Source: Halopolyspora algeriensis (lineage in GTDB: Bacteria > Actinomycetota > Actinomycetes > Mycobacteriales > Pseudonocardiaceae). Taken from it: a stretch of 64,000 bases of DNA. The stretch is taken from NCBI RefSeq assembly GCF_003337235.1, contig NZ_QPJC01000009.1, forward strand, positions 62,001-126,000. The letters run 5' to 3'. Position numbers and translations under genes: made by a program. The notes beneath the pieces were generated by a model. It saw nothing but the letters and a program-made list of their open reading frames with translations, searched no databases and was not told the origin of the DNA. Shown one piece after another: positions 51,791 through 59,954 of the stretch (its first letter is position 1; the number at the start of each line of letters is the position of its first letter).

Positions 51791-51942
51791 CGACGCCCCC
51801 GCACATCGGTGCGGCGCCCCGGGACAGCGCCACCGTCGGCACGACGCGGCCGGTCGGGACGGACACAGTGACGAGCGCCGTGGGCGACGCGTGGTGCCAC
51901 GCTTCGCCCACGGAGAGCTCGAAGGAAGTGAGATGCGGATGA
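51787..51942 (+). CDS. Small protein (51 aa) overlapping CtaG-like and CopA-like genes
   Basis: The GTG overlaps the CtaG-like stop (GTGA) and the frame ends ten bases inside the ATPase gene. The peptide starts VTTPPHIGAAPRDSATVG and ends with a WCHASPTESS segment and a final RCG, so it has one His and two Cys near its C-terminus that could bind metal. No family is recognisable. Its position, bridging two metal-related genes, suggests at least translational coupling. Confidence 0.4.
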   Translation: MTTPPHIGAAPRDSATVGTTRPVGTDTVTSAVGDAWCHASPTESSKEVRCG

Positions 51943-54257
51943 CCTCGATGTCGCCACCCGAGCAGTCCCGATCCGAGATGCGCTCGGTGGAACTGGCTGT
52001 TGCGGGAATGACGTGCGCCTCCTGTGCGACGCGGGTGCAACGCAAGCTCAACAAGCTCGACGGCGTGTCGGCCAGCGTCAACTACGCCACCGAAAAGGCC
52101 ACCATCGAGACCTCGAACGAGGTCCCCGTGGAGCGGCTGCTCAAGCAGGTCGAAACAGCCGGGTACCAGGCCGAGGTCGTCGAACCCGACACACCGGACG
52201 AGGCCGACCCGCAGGAGCGGGTCCGGTACCTGTGGCGCCGCCTCATGGTGGCGCTGCTCTGCGGGGTGCCGCTGACCAACCTGTCGATCACACTGGCCCT
52301 CGTGCCCTCGCTGCGGTTCCCCGGGTGGCCGTGGATGCTGCTGGCGCTGACCCTGCCGGTGGTGACCTGGTCCGCCTGGCCGTTTCACCGCCAAGCCCTG
52401 CTGCACGCCCGCCACGGTGCCACCTCCATGGACACCCTGGTCTCCCTCGGCATCACCGCGGCCGCCTGCTGGTCGGTGTACACGATCTTCGCCTACCGCC
52501 ACACCTCCACCGCAGGCAACGACCTCGTCGGTCTGCTCCTGCAGCCGGCCGGATCGGTCTATCTCGACGTGGCCGCCGCGGTGACCATCTTCATGCTCGC
52601 CGGACGCATGCTCGAAGCCAAGGCCAAGCACCGCGCCGGCGGAGCCCTGCGAGCACTGGCCTCTCTCGGCGCCAAGGACGTGACCGTGCTGGACGAGCAC
52701 GGCCACGAACACCGCATCCCGATCGGCGACTTGCGCCTCGACGACCACTTCGTGGTCCGCCCCGGAGAGACCATCGCCACCGACGGCGACGTGCTGCACG
52801 GGCACTGCACCGTGGACACCAGCACGATGACCGGCGAATCGGTCCCCGTCGAAGCCTCGACGGGAGATTCGGTCGTGGGCGGCACGATCGCCACGAGCGG
52901 ACGGATCGTGGTGTGCGCCACCCGCGTGGGCGCCGACACCCAGCTGGCCCAGCTGCGGCGACTGGTCGAGCAGGCCCAGACCGACAAGGCCCGGGTGCAG
53001 CGGCTTGCCGACCGGATCTCCGGATGGTTCGTGCCCGCCGTGTGCCTGCTGGCCACGCTGACCTTCCTGAGCTGGTGGCTGCTCGAGGCGCCACTCGAGC
53101 AGACCTTCAGCGCAGCCCTGACCGTGCTGATCATCGCCTGCCCGTGCGCGCTGGGCCTGGCCACCCCGACCGCGCTGCTGGCCGCCACCGGGCGCGGAGC
53201 CCAGCTGGGGATCTTCATCAAGGGCCACCAGGCGCTGGAGTCGGCCCGGGCGATCGACACCGTGGTGCTGGACAAGACCGGCACGCTGACCACCGGCCGC
53301 ATGGCTGTGGTCGACCTGCACACCACCGCGGACACCGACGCCGCCACACTGCTGCACCAGGCCGGCGCCGTCGAGGACGCCTGCGAGCACGTCGTGGCCC
53401 ACGCGATCAGCGCCCTGGCCCGGCAAGAACTCGGCCCCCCGGCAGCGGTGGAGGACTTCACCAGCCTGTCCGGACTGGGCGCCGGCGGAACCGTGGACGG
53501 TCACGCGGTGCTGGTGGGATCGGCCCGGCTGCTGCGCGAGCGCGGCAGCGCCCTGCCCCCCGAACTCGACACCCAACGCGCCGACTGGGAACGCCAGGGG
53601 CGCACCACCGTGGCCGTGGCGGTGGACGGGCAAGCCCGGGGCGTGTTCGCCCTGACCGACACGGTCAAGCCCTCGGCGACCCCCATGGTCGCGGCGCTGC
53701 ACCGCCTCGGGCTGCGCACCGTGCTGCTCTCCGGCGACAACGCGGCCACCGCACGAGCCGTCGCCGACACGGTCGGCATCGACGAGACCCGGGCCGAAGT
53801 CCTGCCCGCCGACAAGTCCACCACCATCGCCGCCCTGCAAGCCCAGGGCCGCACCGTGGCCATGGTCGGCGACGGCATCAACGACGCCCCCGCGCTCGCC
53901 CGCGCCGACCTCGGCCTCGCCGTGATCTCCGGCACCGACGTCGCCCTGGACGCCGCCGATGTCCTCCTCGTCCGCGACCGGCTCGACGTCGTGCCCCACG
54001 CGATCACACTGGCCCGCAGCACCCTGCGCACCATCCGCAGCAACCTCGCCTGGGCCTTCGGCTACAACCTCGCCGCCCTGCCGCTGGCCGTTTTCGGCCT
54101 GCTCAATCCCCTGATCGCCGCCGCGGCCATGGCCCTGTCGTCGCTGTTCGTGGTCACCAACAGCCTGCGCCTGCGCAAATTCGGCACCGAACCGTCCCCG
54201 ACCGAGGAGCCCACCCGGCCACGGCGAAACCGACCCGAAAGCACCCCACAACCCTGA
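51933..54257 (+). CDS. Copper-type P1B-ATPase (CopA/CtpV-like)
   Basis: A 774-residue heavy-metal-exporting ATPase. The N-terminal metal-binding domain has MTCASC at residues 26-31; the membrane CPC motif lies in IIACPCALGLATPTALLA; phosphorylation occurs at Asp in VLDKTGTLTTG; the actuator loop is STMTGESVPVEA and the hinge VAMVGDGINDAPAL. Cu(I) is the expected substrate. The conserved His-Pro pair of the nucleotide-binding domain reads CEHVV here, so the His is kept but the Pro is replaced by Val. AAGGAAG precedes the ATG at 51933. Confidence 0.92.
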   Translation: MRMTSMSPPEQSRSEMRSVELAVAGMTCASCATRVQRKLNKLDGVSASVNYATEKATIETSNEVPVERLLKQVETAGYQAEVVEPDTPDEADPQERVRYLWRRLMVALLCGVPLTNLSITLALVPSLRFPGWPWMLLALTLPVVTWSAWPFHRQALLHARHGATSMDTLVSLGITAAACWSVYTIFAYRHTSTAGNDLVGLLLQPAGSVYLDVAAAVTIFMLAGRMLEAKAKHRAGGALRALASLGAKDVTVLDEHGHEHRIPIGDLRLDDHFVVRPGETIATDGDVLHGHCTVDTSTMTGESVPVEASTGDSVVGGTIATSGRIVVCATRVGADTQLAQLRRLVEQAQTDKARVQRLADRISGWFVPAVCLLATLTFLSWWLLEAPLEQTFSAALTVLIIACPCALGLATPTALLAATGRGAQLGIFIKGHQALESARAIDTVVLDKTGTLTTGRMAVVDLHTTADTDAATLLHQAGAVEDACEHVVAHAISALARQELGPPAAVEDFTSLSGLGAGGTVDGHAVLVGSARLLRERGSALPPELDTQRADWERQGRTTVAVAVDGQARGVFALTDTVKPSATPMVAALHRLGLRTVLLSGDNAATARAVADTVGIDETRAEVLPADKSTTIAALQAQGRTVAMVGDGINDAPALARADLGLAVISGTDVALDAADVLLVRDRLDVVPHAITLARSTLRTIRSNLAWAFGYNLAALPLAVFGLLNPLIAAAAMALSSLFVVTNSLRLRKFGTEPSPTEEPTRPRRNRPESTPQP

Positions 54258-54303
54258 GTTCTCGCAGAACTTTCCAAGGCGGGAAAGGAACTCGCAGGCT
54301 GCC

Positions 54304-55080
54304 GTGTACGACCAGAACCGTGTGGACTGCCTCGAAACGACCGAGATCCTCTCCGCCGAGCTCGACGGAGAGGCAGGTGAGGAGGAGTGGCTCGCGGCCG
54401 AAGCGCATCTCGACGGCTGTGCCGACTGCCGGCAGCGTTACGAGGCGATGACCGCCATCACCCGGTCGGTCCGGCTGCTGCCCGCCGAGCCGGGGCCGGA
54501 CGTGACCGCCTCGGTACTGCCCGCCTGGCAGCCGCGCCGGCTCGACCGCCTGCGCGGGCGGGCGGGGCGGCGGCTGCGGATGGTGCTGCGCGGGATGTTG
54601 GCACTGGTGGCGGCGGTGCAGCTGCTGGTGGCCCTGCTGCAGCTCACCGGTATGGGAGTGAGCGTGCACACGGGCCCCGCCTTCAGGGGGACGATGCCGC
54701 ACATCAGCCACGAGACGGGGGCGTGGAACGCGGCGATCGCGGTGGCGCTGGGATGGGTCGCGCTGCGCGCCCACCACGCCACCGCACACCTGCCGGTCCT
54801 GCTCAGCTTCGCGTGCGTGCTGTTCGGACTGTCCGGCTTCGACCTGGTGCTGGACAACGTGAGCACGGCCCGCGTGGCCTCGCACCTGCCGATACTGCTC
54901 GGCGTCCTGCTGGTGGCCGGTCTGGCGGTGCTGCGCAGCGAGGAAAGCGGTCCCGATATTCCGCAGGCGAGGCGTCCCGAGCAGTCCACCGACATCGACG
55001 GCGACGAGGCGCCCGAGCCGGTGGTCCTGCGACGGAGACGTTCGGCACCGCCCTCGGCGAGGCATCGCGAAAGCGCATGA
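54304..55080 (+). CDS. Anti-sigma-factor-like membrane protein with zf-HC2 zinc finger
   Basis: A 258-residue protein. The N-terminus has the ZAS pattern His35-x3-Cys39-x2-Cys42 (EAHLDGCADCRQRYEAM) preceded by Cys9, which normally binds zinc and an ECF sigma factor. About three to four hydrophobic segments follow from residue 95, including GMLALVAAVQLLVALLQLTG. No sigma-factor gene is adjacent. The gene lies 46 bases after the copper ATPase and reads in the same direction, hinting at redox or copper-linked control. The start is GTG 54304. Confidence 0.72.
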   Translation: MYDQNRVDCLETTEILSAELDGEAGEEEWLAAEAHLDGCADCRQRYEAMTAITRSVRLLPAEPGPDVTASVLPAWQPRRLDRLRGRAGRRLRMVLRGMLALVAAVQLLVALLQLTGMGVSVHTGPAFRGTMPHISHETGAWNAAIAVALGWVALRAHHATAHLPVLLSFACVLFGLSGFDLVLDNVSTARVASHLPILLGVLLVAGLAVLRSEESGPDIPQARRPEQSTDIDGDEAPEPVVLRRRRSAPPSARHRESA

Positions 55081-55320
55081 GCGCCCGTGCTCGCGGAGCG
55101 CGACCGCATCCGGCCCTCGAGCTCTCCGAACAGCTCGGCTCTCGCCGAACGGGGACGACCGCCGAACGTTCGCGCAGTCGGTGCCGAACGGATCGACGAC
55201 GCCCGCATGGTCGCCGACCTCAGCCGACCGGCACCTCTCAAGCCGCATGGCGGCTCGCCACCCGGTCCGAGAGCACCACCGTCTCGCCCTGACCGGCCAC
55301 GGTGCACTGTTCTGCCGTGT

Positions 55321-55677
55321 TCAGTCGTGGTCGGGGGCTCCGGTGAGGTGATGCTCGGCGGCCGAGACCACCTCCTCGATCAGACGCCGCACGTGGCCGC
55401 CGCGGACGGTGTAGATCGCCCGGCGTCCTTCCCGGCGCATCCGCAGCAGCCCGGCCAGGCGGAGCTTGGCCAAGTGCTGTGAGACCGCAGGCCGGGCCGC
55501 CCCGGTGGCAGCGGCCAGGCCGGCCACGTCCATCTCGGTTTCGCGCAGCAGCCACACGATCCGCAACCGGGTGGGATCGGCCAGCATCCGCAGCGCCGTG
55601 CCCGCGGCCTCCACCAGCTCATCGGCGGGGAGTTGTTGCCCGGTACTGGCACCTGCAGCATTGTCGCGTGCGTACAT
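55321..55677 (-). CDS. ArsR/SmtB-family metalloregulator
   Basis: A 118-residue winged-HTH protein. The DNA-binding part reads ALRMLADPTRLRIVWLLRET, then VSQHLAKLRLAGLLRMRREG. The C-terminal helix has GGHVRRLIEEVVSAAEHHL, with His and Glu spaced like the alpha5 zinc/cobalt sites of CzrA/NmtR-type sensors; there is no Cys-x-Cys arsenic motif. It should repress the divergent cation exporter until zinc, cobalt or nickel binds. The ATG at 55677 is 60 bases from the exporter's start. Its operator is presumably in this gap, which contains CACATATGGTG. Confidence 0.87.
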   Translation of the reverse strand: MYARDNAAGASTGQQLPADELVEAAGTALRMLADPTRLRIVWLLRETEMDVAGLAAATGAARPAVSQHLAKLRLAGLLRMRREGRRAIYTVRGGHVRRLIEEVVSAAEHHLTGAPDHD

Positions 55678-55736
55678 GGGCACATATGGTGCTGCTGTTC
55701 GGTGCCTGCTGTCCACCACTGGGAGTCGATGCCGCC

Positions 55737-56804
55737 GTGACCGACGAGACCGCGCACCCCCACGAGCACAACTCCGGCCACCATCACGACCACGACCACG
55801 GACACGGTCCCGAGGGCAACCGGGTGGCGCACTGGTGGTCGCGCGTCGTCTACGCGGTAACCCCGCACAGTCATGACAGCACCGACATCGTCGACGAAGC
55901 TGTGCGGACCAGCCGGGTCGGGATGCGGGCGCTGTGGATCTCGTTTGCCGGACTCATGGTCACCGCAGTGGCCCAGGCTGTCCTGGTGTCGTTCACCGGC
56001 TCGGTGGCGCTGTTGGGCGACACGCTGCACAACGTCGCCGACGCGCTCACAGCGGTTCCCCTGGCGGTCGCGTTCATGCTGGGCAGGCGAGCAGCCACCC
56101 GCCGGTTCACCTACGGGCTCGGGCGCAGCGAAGACCTCGCCGGGCTGGTGATCCTGCTGGTGATGTCCGCCTCGGCGGTGCTGGCCGCCTGGACCGCGAT
56201 CGACCGCCTGGTTCATCCGCAGCAGATGAGCAACATCGGCTGGGTCGCCGCGGCCGGACTCGTCGGATTCGCCGGCAACGAGCTCGTGGCCCGCTACCGC
56301 ATCATCGTGGGGCGTCGGATCGGCTCGGCCGCCCTGGTCGCCGACGGGCTGCATGCCCGCACCGACGGGTTCACCTCCCTGGGCGTGCTGCTGGCCGCCG
56401 GCGGCGCCTGGCTGGGCTGGGCCTGGGCCGACCCGGTGATCGGATTGCTGATCACCGCGGCGATCGTCTCCGTGCTCTACGGCGCCGCGAAGGAAGTCTT
56501 CGCCCGCACGCTCGACGCCGTCGACCCCGCCCTGATCGAGCACGCCGAACAGACATTGCGGGCCACCCCGGGGGTGCTGGCCGTGGACACGGTGCGGATG
56601 CGCTGGGTCGGCCACCAGCTACACGCCGAAACCGACCTGGTCGTCGACCCGAACCTCTCCGTCATCGACGCACACGCCATCGCCGTCGACGCCGAACACC
56701 GCCTGCTGCACGCCGTACCCCGCCTGAGACGAGCCGGTGTGCACACCGACCCCGCCCCCACCACCGAACACGACCCGCACGCCGAACTGGCCCACCACCA
56801 CTGA
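55737..56804 (+). CDS. Cation diffusion facilitator (CDF) metal exporter
   Basis: A 355-residue CDF transporter with a His/Asp-rich N-terminus (HPHEHNSGHHHDHDHGHGPE) and six membrane helices. The helix 2 and 5 metal-site motifs are LLGDTLHNVADALTAVPL and ALVADGLHARTDGFTSLG, that is, H-x3-D in each. A cytoplasmic domain and a second His-rich tail follow. It exports Zn2+, Co2+ or similar ions by proton antiport. The GTG at 55737 fits homologues; an ATG at 55686 is also in frame. It is divergent from the ArsR gene, which should regulate it. Confidence 0.9.
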   Translation: MTDETAHPHEHNSGHHHDHDHGHGPEGNRVAHWWSRVVYAVTPHSHDSTDIVDEAVRTSRVGMRALWISFAGLMVTAVAQAVLVSFTGSVALLGDTLHNVADALTAVPLAVAFMLGRRAATRRFTYGLGRSEDLAGLVILLVMSASAVLAAWTAIDRLVHPQQMSNIGWVAAAGLVGFAGNELVARYRIIVGRRIGSAALVADGLHARTDGFTSLGVLLAAGGAWLGWAWADPVIGLLITAAIVSVLYGAAKEVFARTLDAVDPALIEHAEQTLRATPGVLAVDTVRMRWVGHQLHAETDLVVDPNLSVIDAHAIAVDAEHRLLHAVPRLRRAGVHTDPAPTTEHDPHAELAHHH

Positions 56805-56808
56805 CCGC

Positions 56809-57006
56809 TCCGCCCGGGGAGAGCGCCACCGTGACGGAAACTTCGACGTCGGTAGCCGGAACATCGAGCATGGTCGCCACCAGATCCTGGGCCATGGCGC
56901 GAGCTTCGGAAACGCTACGCCCTTGAGTTGTTCCGAGATCGTCGACCTCGACAACCCACCACTTGCCTTCCCGCGTTGCGGTGGCCGCGTACTTGTGTCC
57001 GCTCAC
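56809..57006 (-). pseudogene. HicB-like antitoxin, probably truncated
   Basis: The frame starting GTG at 57006 reads HKYAATATREGKWWVVEVDD and continues through SVSEARAMAQDLVATMLDV and VEVSVTVAL, the pattern of HicB-type antitoxins (a partial RNase H fold followed by a C-terminal DNA-binding part). After VTVAL the frame runs antisense into the CDF gene as a Gly/Arg-rich stretch, so the normal C-terminus is missing. AAGGGG lies eight bases before the GTG, and the GTG overlaps the stop of a HicA-like frame (GTGA). The boundary at 56809 is approximate. Confidence 0.5.
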
Positions 57007-57110
57007 TCGATCCACCCCTTCGGCAGACAGTTCCTCTGCTTTTCGATGCTGTTGACGACGCCAGGAGATACTACGAACGCAGGATGCTCAGCGTGGCATG
57101 TGAGCCGGGA
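57003..57110 (-). pseudogene. HicA-like toxin C-terminal remnant
   Basis: The frame ending at 57003 reads EHPAFVVSPGVVNSIEKQ and then LPKGWIE. HicA toxins end with a similar PG-x3-SI-x-KQ helix. The N-terminal half of the toxin, including its catalytic His region, is missing; upstream codons are antisense to the start of the SDR gene. Its stop overlaps the GTG of the HicB-like frame, the normal coupling of a hicAB operon. The pair therefore looks like a toxin-antitoxin operon whose toxin was cut off at the SDR gene. Confidence 0.42.
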
Positions 57111-57180
57111 ACGCGACTCCGCGAACCCCGGGACATACCTCTTCGGAGTACCGGGCCGTGGTGGTGGGTATCCACGAGCA

Positions 57181-57972
57181 ATGGCAGACACCAAACAACT
57201 CGCCGTGATCACCGGCGCCTCCAGCGGCATCGGTTATGAACTGGCCAGGCAGTTCGCCCACAACGGCTTCGATCTGTTGATCAACGCCGAGGAGACTGGC
57301 TTGGACGGGGCCGCCGAGAAGCTCCGGGAAACCGGCGCCGAAGTCACACCCGTACAGGCGGACCTGACCGACTACAACGGTGTGGAAAAGCTCTACGCCG
57401 CGATCGGCGCGACGGGGCGGCCGGTGGACGCCGCCGCGCTCAACGCCGGCGTGGGCCAGGGCGGCTCGTTCGTGAACAACGACCTCGCCGACGAACTCAC
57501 GGTCCTCAACCTCAATGTCATCTCGACCGTGCACCTGGCCAAGCGCCTGCTGACCGACATGGTGGCCCGCAACGAGGGCAAGATGCTGTTCACCTCCTCG
57601 ATCGCCTCGATGATGCCGGGCTCGTACCAGGCGGTCTACAACGCGTCGAAGTCGTTCGTGCAGTCGTTCGCCGAAGCGGTCGCCGACGAGCTCAAGGAAA
57701 CCCGGGTCACCATCACCTCGCTGGAGCCCGGGCCGACCGACACGAACTTCTTCCGGCGTGCCCGGCTGGAGAGCGCGCGTATCGGTCGGGGGCCGAAGGA
57801 CGACCCCGCACAGGTCGCCCAGCAGGGATTCGAGGCGCTCATGGCGGGCAGGCAGAAGATCGTCGCCGGCTCCGGAACGACCAAGGCCATGGGAGCGGCC
57901 AGCTCGATCCTGCCGGACAAGGTCAAAGCCGCCGCGCACAACCTGATGTCCAAACCGCGCTCCAGGCAGTAA
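57181..57972 (+). CDS. Short-chain dehydrogenase/reductase (SDR)
   Basis: A 263-residue classical SDR with AVITGASSGIGYELARQFAH (cofactor), LNAGVGQGGSF (NAG motif), LFTSSIASMMPGSYQAVYNA (catalytic Ser) and YNASKSFVQSF (Tyr/Lys). The EEPG-like EPGPTDTNFF segment follows. Substrate unknown; closely related actinobacterial SDRs are often annotated only as oxidoreductases. The ATG has a weak ribosome binding site and overlaps the region from which the HicA-like toxin has lost its 5' end. The 3' side has an imperfect GGTGGCC/GGCCACC hairpin. Confidence 0.87.
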   Translation: MADTKQLAVITGASSGIGYELARQFAHNGFDLLINAEETGLDGAAEKLRETGAEVTPVQADLTDYNGVEKLYAAIGATGRPVDAAALNAGVGQGGSFVNNDLADELTVLNLNVISTVHLAKRLLTDMVARNEGKMLFTSSIASMMPGSYQAVYNASKSFVQSFAEAVADELKETRVTITSLEPGPTDTNFFRRARLESARIGRGPKDDPAQVAQQGFEALMAGRQKIVAGSGTTKAMGAASSILPDKVKAAAHNLMSKPRSRQ

Positions 57973-58257
57973 CCCGGATTCGGGCAGGCGCCGGGTGGCC
58001 TCGGTTCGACGGCCACCGGCGGCGCCGGCTCGGGATCCGAGGAGAGGGGTGCAGAACCCTCCGGCAGCGAGGGTCGTGCCTGGTCGGAACGAGGACTCCG
58101 ATCAGATGGGTCGGAATCGCCCCGCGTCGGCACACCCTGCGCTCACACACCAGGCATCTCCTGGAACCGGCCACGATTCACTCCTCGAGGTTCAGGGGAA
58201 CTCGAACACCGTCAATGGCGGTCAGCCGGGCTTGGGTGATGGTCGGCGCCCACCACC

Positions 58258-58356
58258 ATGCCGCGGGCGAACCTCGACACTCGGCTCGGTCACCTGGCCG
58301 ATGAGGACATGCTGCGGCTGTCCCGGGCCCTGGTGGTCTTCCTCGGCATCGCCTGA
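58258..58356 (+). pseudogene. MazF-like C-terminal fragment
   Basis: A 32-codon frame reads ANLDTRLGHLADEDMLRLSR and ends LVVFLGIA. The C-terminal helix of MazF/PemK endoribonucleases has this form (LDxRLGxLxxxxMxxVxxALxxxLGL). The preceding MazF core, with its PGDVxx and VVPLTSN motifs, is not readable in frame; a stop codon lies seven codons before the ATG. It is most likely the end of a decayed toxin gene. The region 57973-58257 holds no other gene I can recognise. Confidence 0.4.
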
Positions 58357-58489
58357 GCCGCCACCGCACCACCCCCGAGCCGATCCGTGAAGCCCGCGCG
58401 GGGACGCCGGTCTGGCCCGTTTGTCGGTACCTCGGCCGACCCCGTCCCCGTTTCACTGGAGGTGGTTTCCCGATCAGCTGGGGGTGCTC

Positions 58490-58834
58490 GTGTCCGTGCA
58501 GACCACTGGCGACACCAACGACGCCGAACACCGCCGCTGGCGCAACCTGTGCGCCATCGCCGCCGAACTGGCCGGTCAGCACGGCCGAACGGCCCGCGTG
58601 GTGCGCCACGCCAACCGGTGGCTCGACCACGCCGGCGACCGGCTACGCGATGACGAAATCGTGGTGACCTGGACCGTGGCCGATGCCGAACTCATCCGCC
58701 ACCAGCTACACGAACACCTGCCACCGAGCCGCGTGCTTCCCGCCGCCCCCCGCGTGCGCGCCGGAAAAACCGCCCGCGCCCGCGGGGTCGACGAGATTCC
58801 TCCACCCCGCGGTCGCGGCGGAAACAGCGAGTAG
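58490..58834 (+). CDS. Hypothetical protein
   Basis: About 114 residues from the GTG at 58490 (GGGGTG just upstream; GTGs at 58484 and 58496 are alternatives). The N-terminal 75 residues look like a folded domain (WRNLCAIAAELAGQHGRTAR, then DDEIVVTWTVADAELIRHQL) and the C-terminal 40 are Pro/Arg-rich. I recognise no family. Codon use is normal for the window, with strong third-position GC. It lies alone between the MazF-like fragment and the beta-lactamase gene. Confidence 0.45.
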   Translation: MSVQTTGDTNDAEHRRWRNLCAIAAELAGQHGRTARVVRHANRWLDHAGDRLRDDEIVVTWTVADAELIRHQLHEHLPPSRVLPAAPRVRAGKTARARGVDEIPPPRGRGGNSE

Positions 58835-58934
58835 TTCCGACCGAGCATCTGCTTTCCGGCCATGCCGGCACGAGAACACCGGACCGAGACCGCTCAGCCG
58901 TGCTGAGGTCGGCGCCATGTTCTGGACTCCCGGA

Positions 58935-59846
58935 TCACCGGAAGGCCCGGAGTGCCACCGTGGCGGCTTGGGCGATGAGAGCGTTGTCGTACTCGGCGTC
59001 CTGGGTGTTCCGGTCGGACAGGATCGCGAGCATGATGGGCGCGCCCTCCGGGGGCCGGAGGATGGCGATGTCGTTGCGGGTTCCGTAGTCGGCGGCGCCG
59101 CTTTTGTCACCGACCTGCCACCCGGCCGGTGCTCCCGCCCGGATGAGCTCATCGCCGGTGGTGGTGGTACGCAGCATCGTGTTGAGCAGGGCGCGTTCGT
59201 CCGCCGCCAGGGCGTCTCCCACGGTGAACGCGCGCAGGCTGGTGGCCAGTGCGCGCGGGGTGCTGGTGTCGCGGATGTCGCCGGGTGTGAACTCGTTGAG
59301 CTCGGGTTCGATCCGGGCGACGCGGGTGGTCGTGTCGCCGATGCTGCGCAGCACCGCGTTCAGGCCCTGCGGGCCACCGATTTCGCGGAACAGGAGATTC
59401 CCGGCGGTGTTGTCGCTGTGGCGCACAGCGGCATCGAGCACGGCGCGCAGCGTCATACCACTGGCGACGTGCTTTTTCGTGATCGGAGAATAGGGCACGA
59501 GAGCGCCGCGATCGTAGGTGATCTTCTTGTTCAGCTCCCCGATCGTGTTCTGCCGCAGGACCGCGCCTGCCAACAGCGCCTTGAGGGTGGAAGCGTAGGC
59601 GAAACGCTCGTCAGCGTGGTAGGCGAGTTCCTGTCCCGTCGCCGTATCCACGGCGTACACCCCGAGGCGAGCGCCGAATTCGCGTTCGAGCCGATCGAAC
59701 TCTTCGCGCAGTGCTGTGACCTCGGCTGCCGTGGCTGCCGACGTCGTCGAGGGCGCAGGCGGGTCGGCCTCGACGCCGGTGCACCCGACGAGCACGAGGA
59801 AGGCCAGGGGGATCAGGAGTGCCCGGTGGACGCGCCGTATGAGCAC
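58935..59846 (-). CDS. Class A beta-lactamase (lipoprotein)
   Basis: A 303-residue serine beta-lactamase. A lipobox (LVGC, Cys22) suggests lipid anchoring on the outer face of the membrane. Active-site motifs: Ser86-x-x-Lys89 in AYASTLKALL, Ser144-Asp-Asn in RHSDNTAGN, Glu180-x-x-Leu-Asn (EPELN) and Lys248-Ser-Gly in GDKSGAADYG. It hydrolyses penicillins and probably some cephalosporins. The GTG at 59846 has AAAGGAACTCCC upstream. It is divergent from a LysR gene, 109 bases between the start codons, an AmpR-like arrangement suggesting inducible expression. Confidence 0.92.
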   Translation of the reverse strand: MLIRRVHRALLIPLAFLVLVGCTGVEADPPAPSTTSAATAAEVTALREEFDRLEREFGARLGVYAVDTATGQELAYHADERFAYASTLKALLAGAVLRQNTIGELNKKITYDRGALVPYSPITKKHVASGMTLRAVLDAAVRHSDNTAGNLLFREIGGPQGLNAVLRSIGDTTTRVARIEPELNEFTPGDIRDTSTPRALATSLRAFTVGDALAADERALLNTMLRTTTTGDELIRAGAPAGWQVGDKSGAADYGTRNDIAILRPPEGAPIMLAILSDRNTQDAEYDNALIAQAATVALRAFR

Positions 59847-59954
59847 GGGAGTTCCTTTCGTCGTTGATCGTCGCGAACAGTCTCGGCAGCCCCGGGTCAT
59901 CCCGTCCAAGTCACCAGCGGATGATTCGATGCCGAAAGCGCATAGACTGCGCGC

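Noticed and set aside
51555-54251. Minus-strand open frame of 898 codons opposite the copper ATPase
   Set aside because: Antisense shadow of the ATPase, which carries all expected motifs; the frame is Gly/Gln/Arg-rich without domains.
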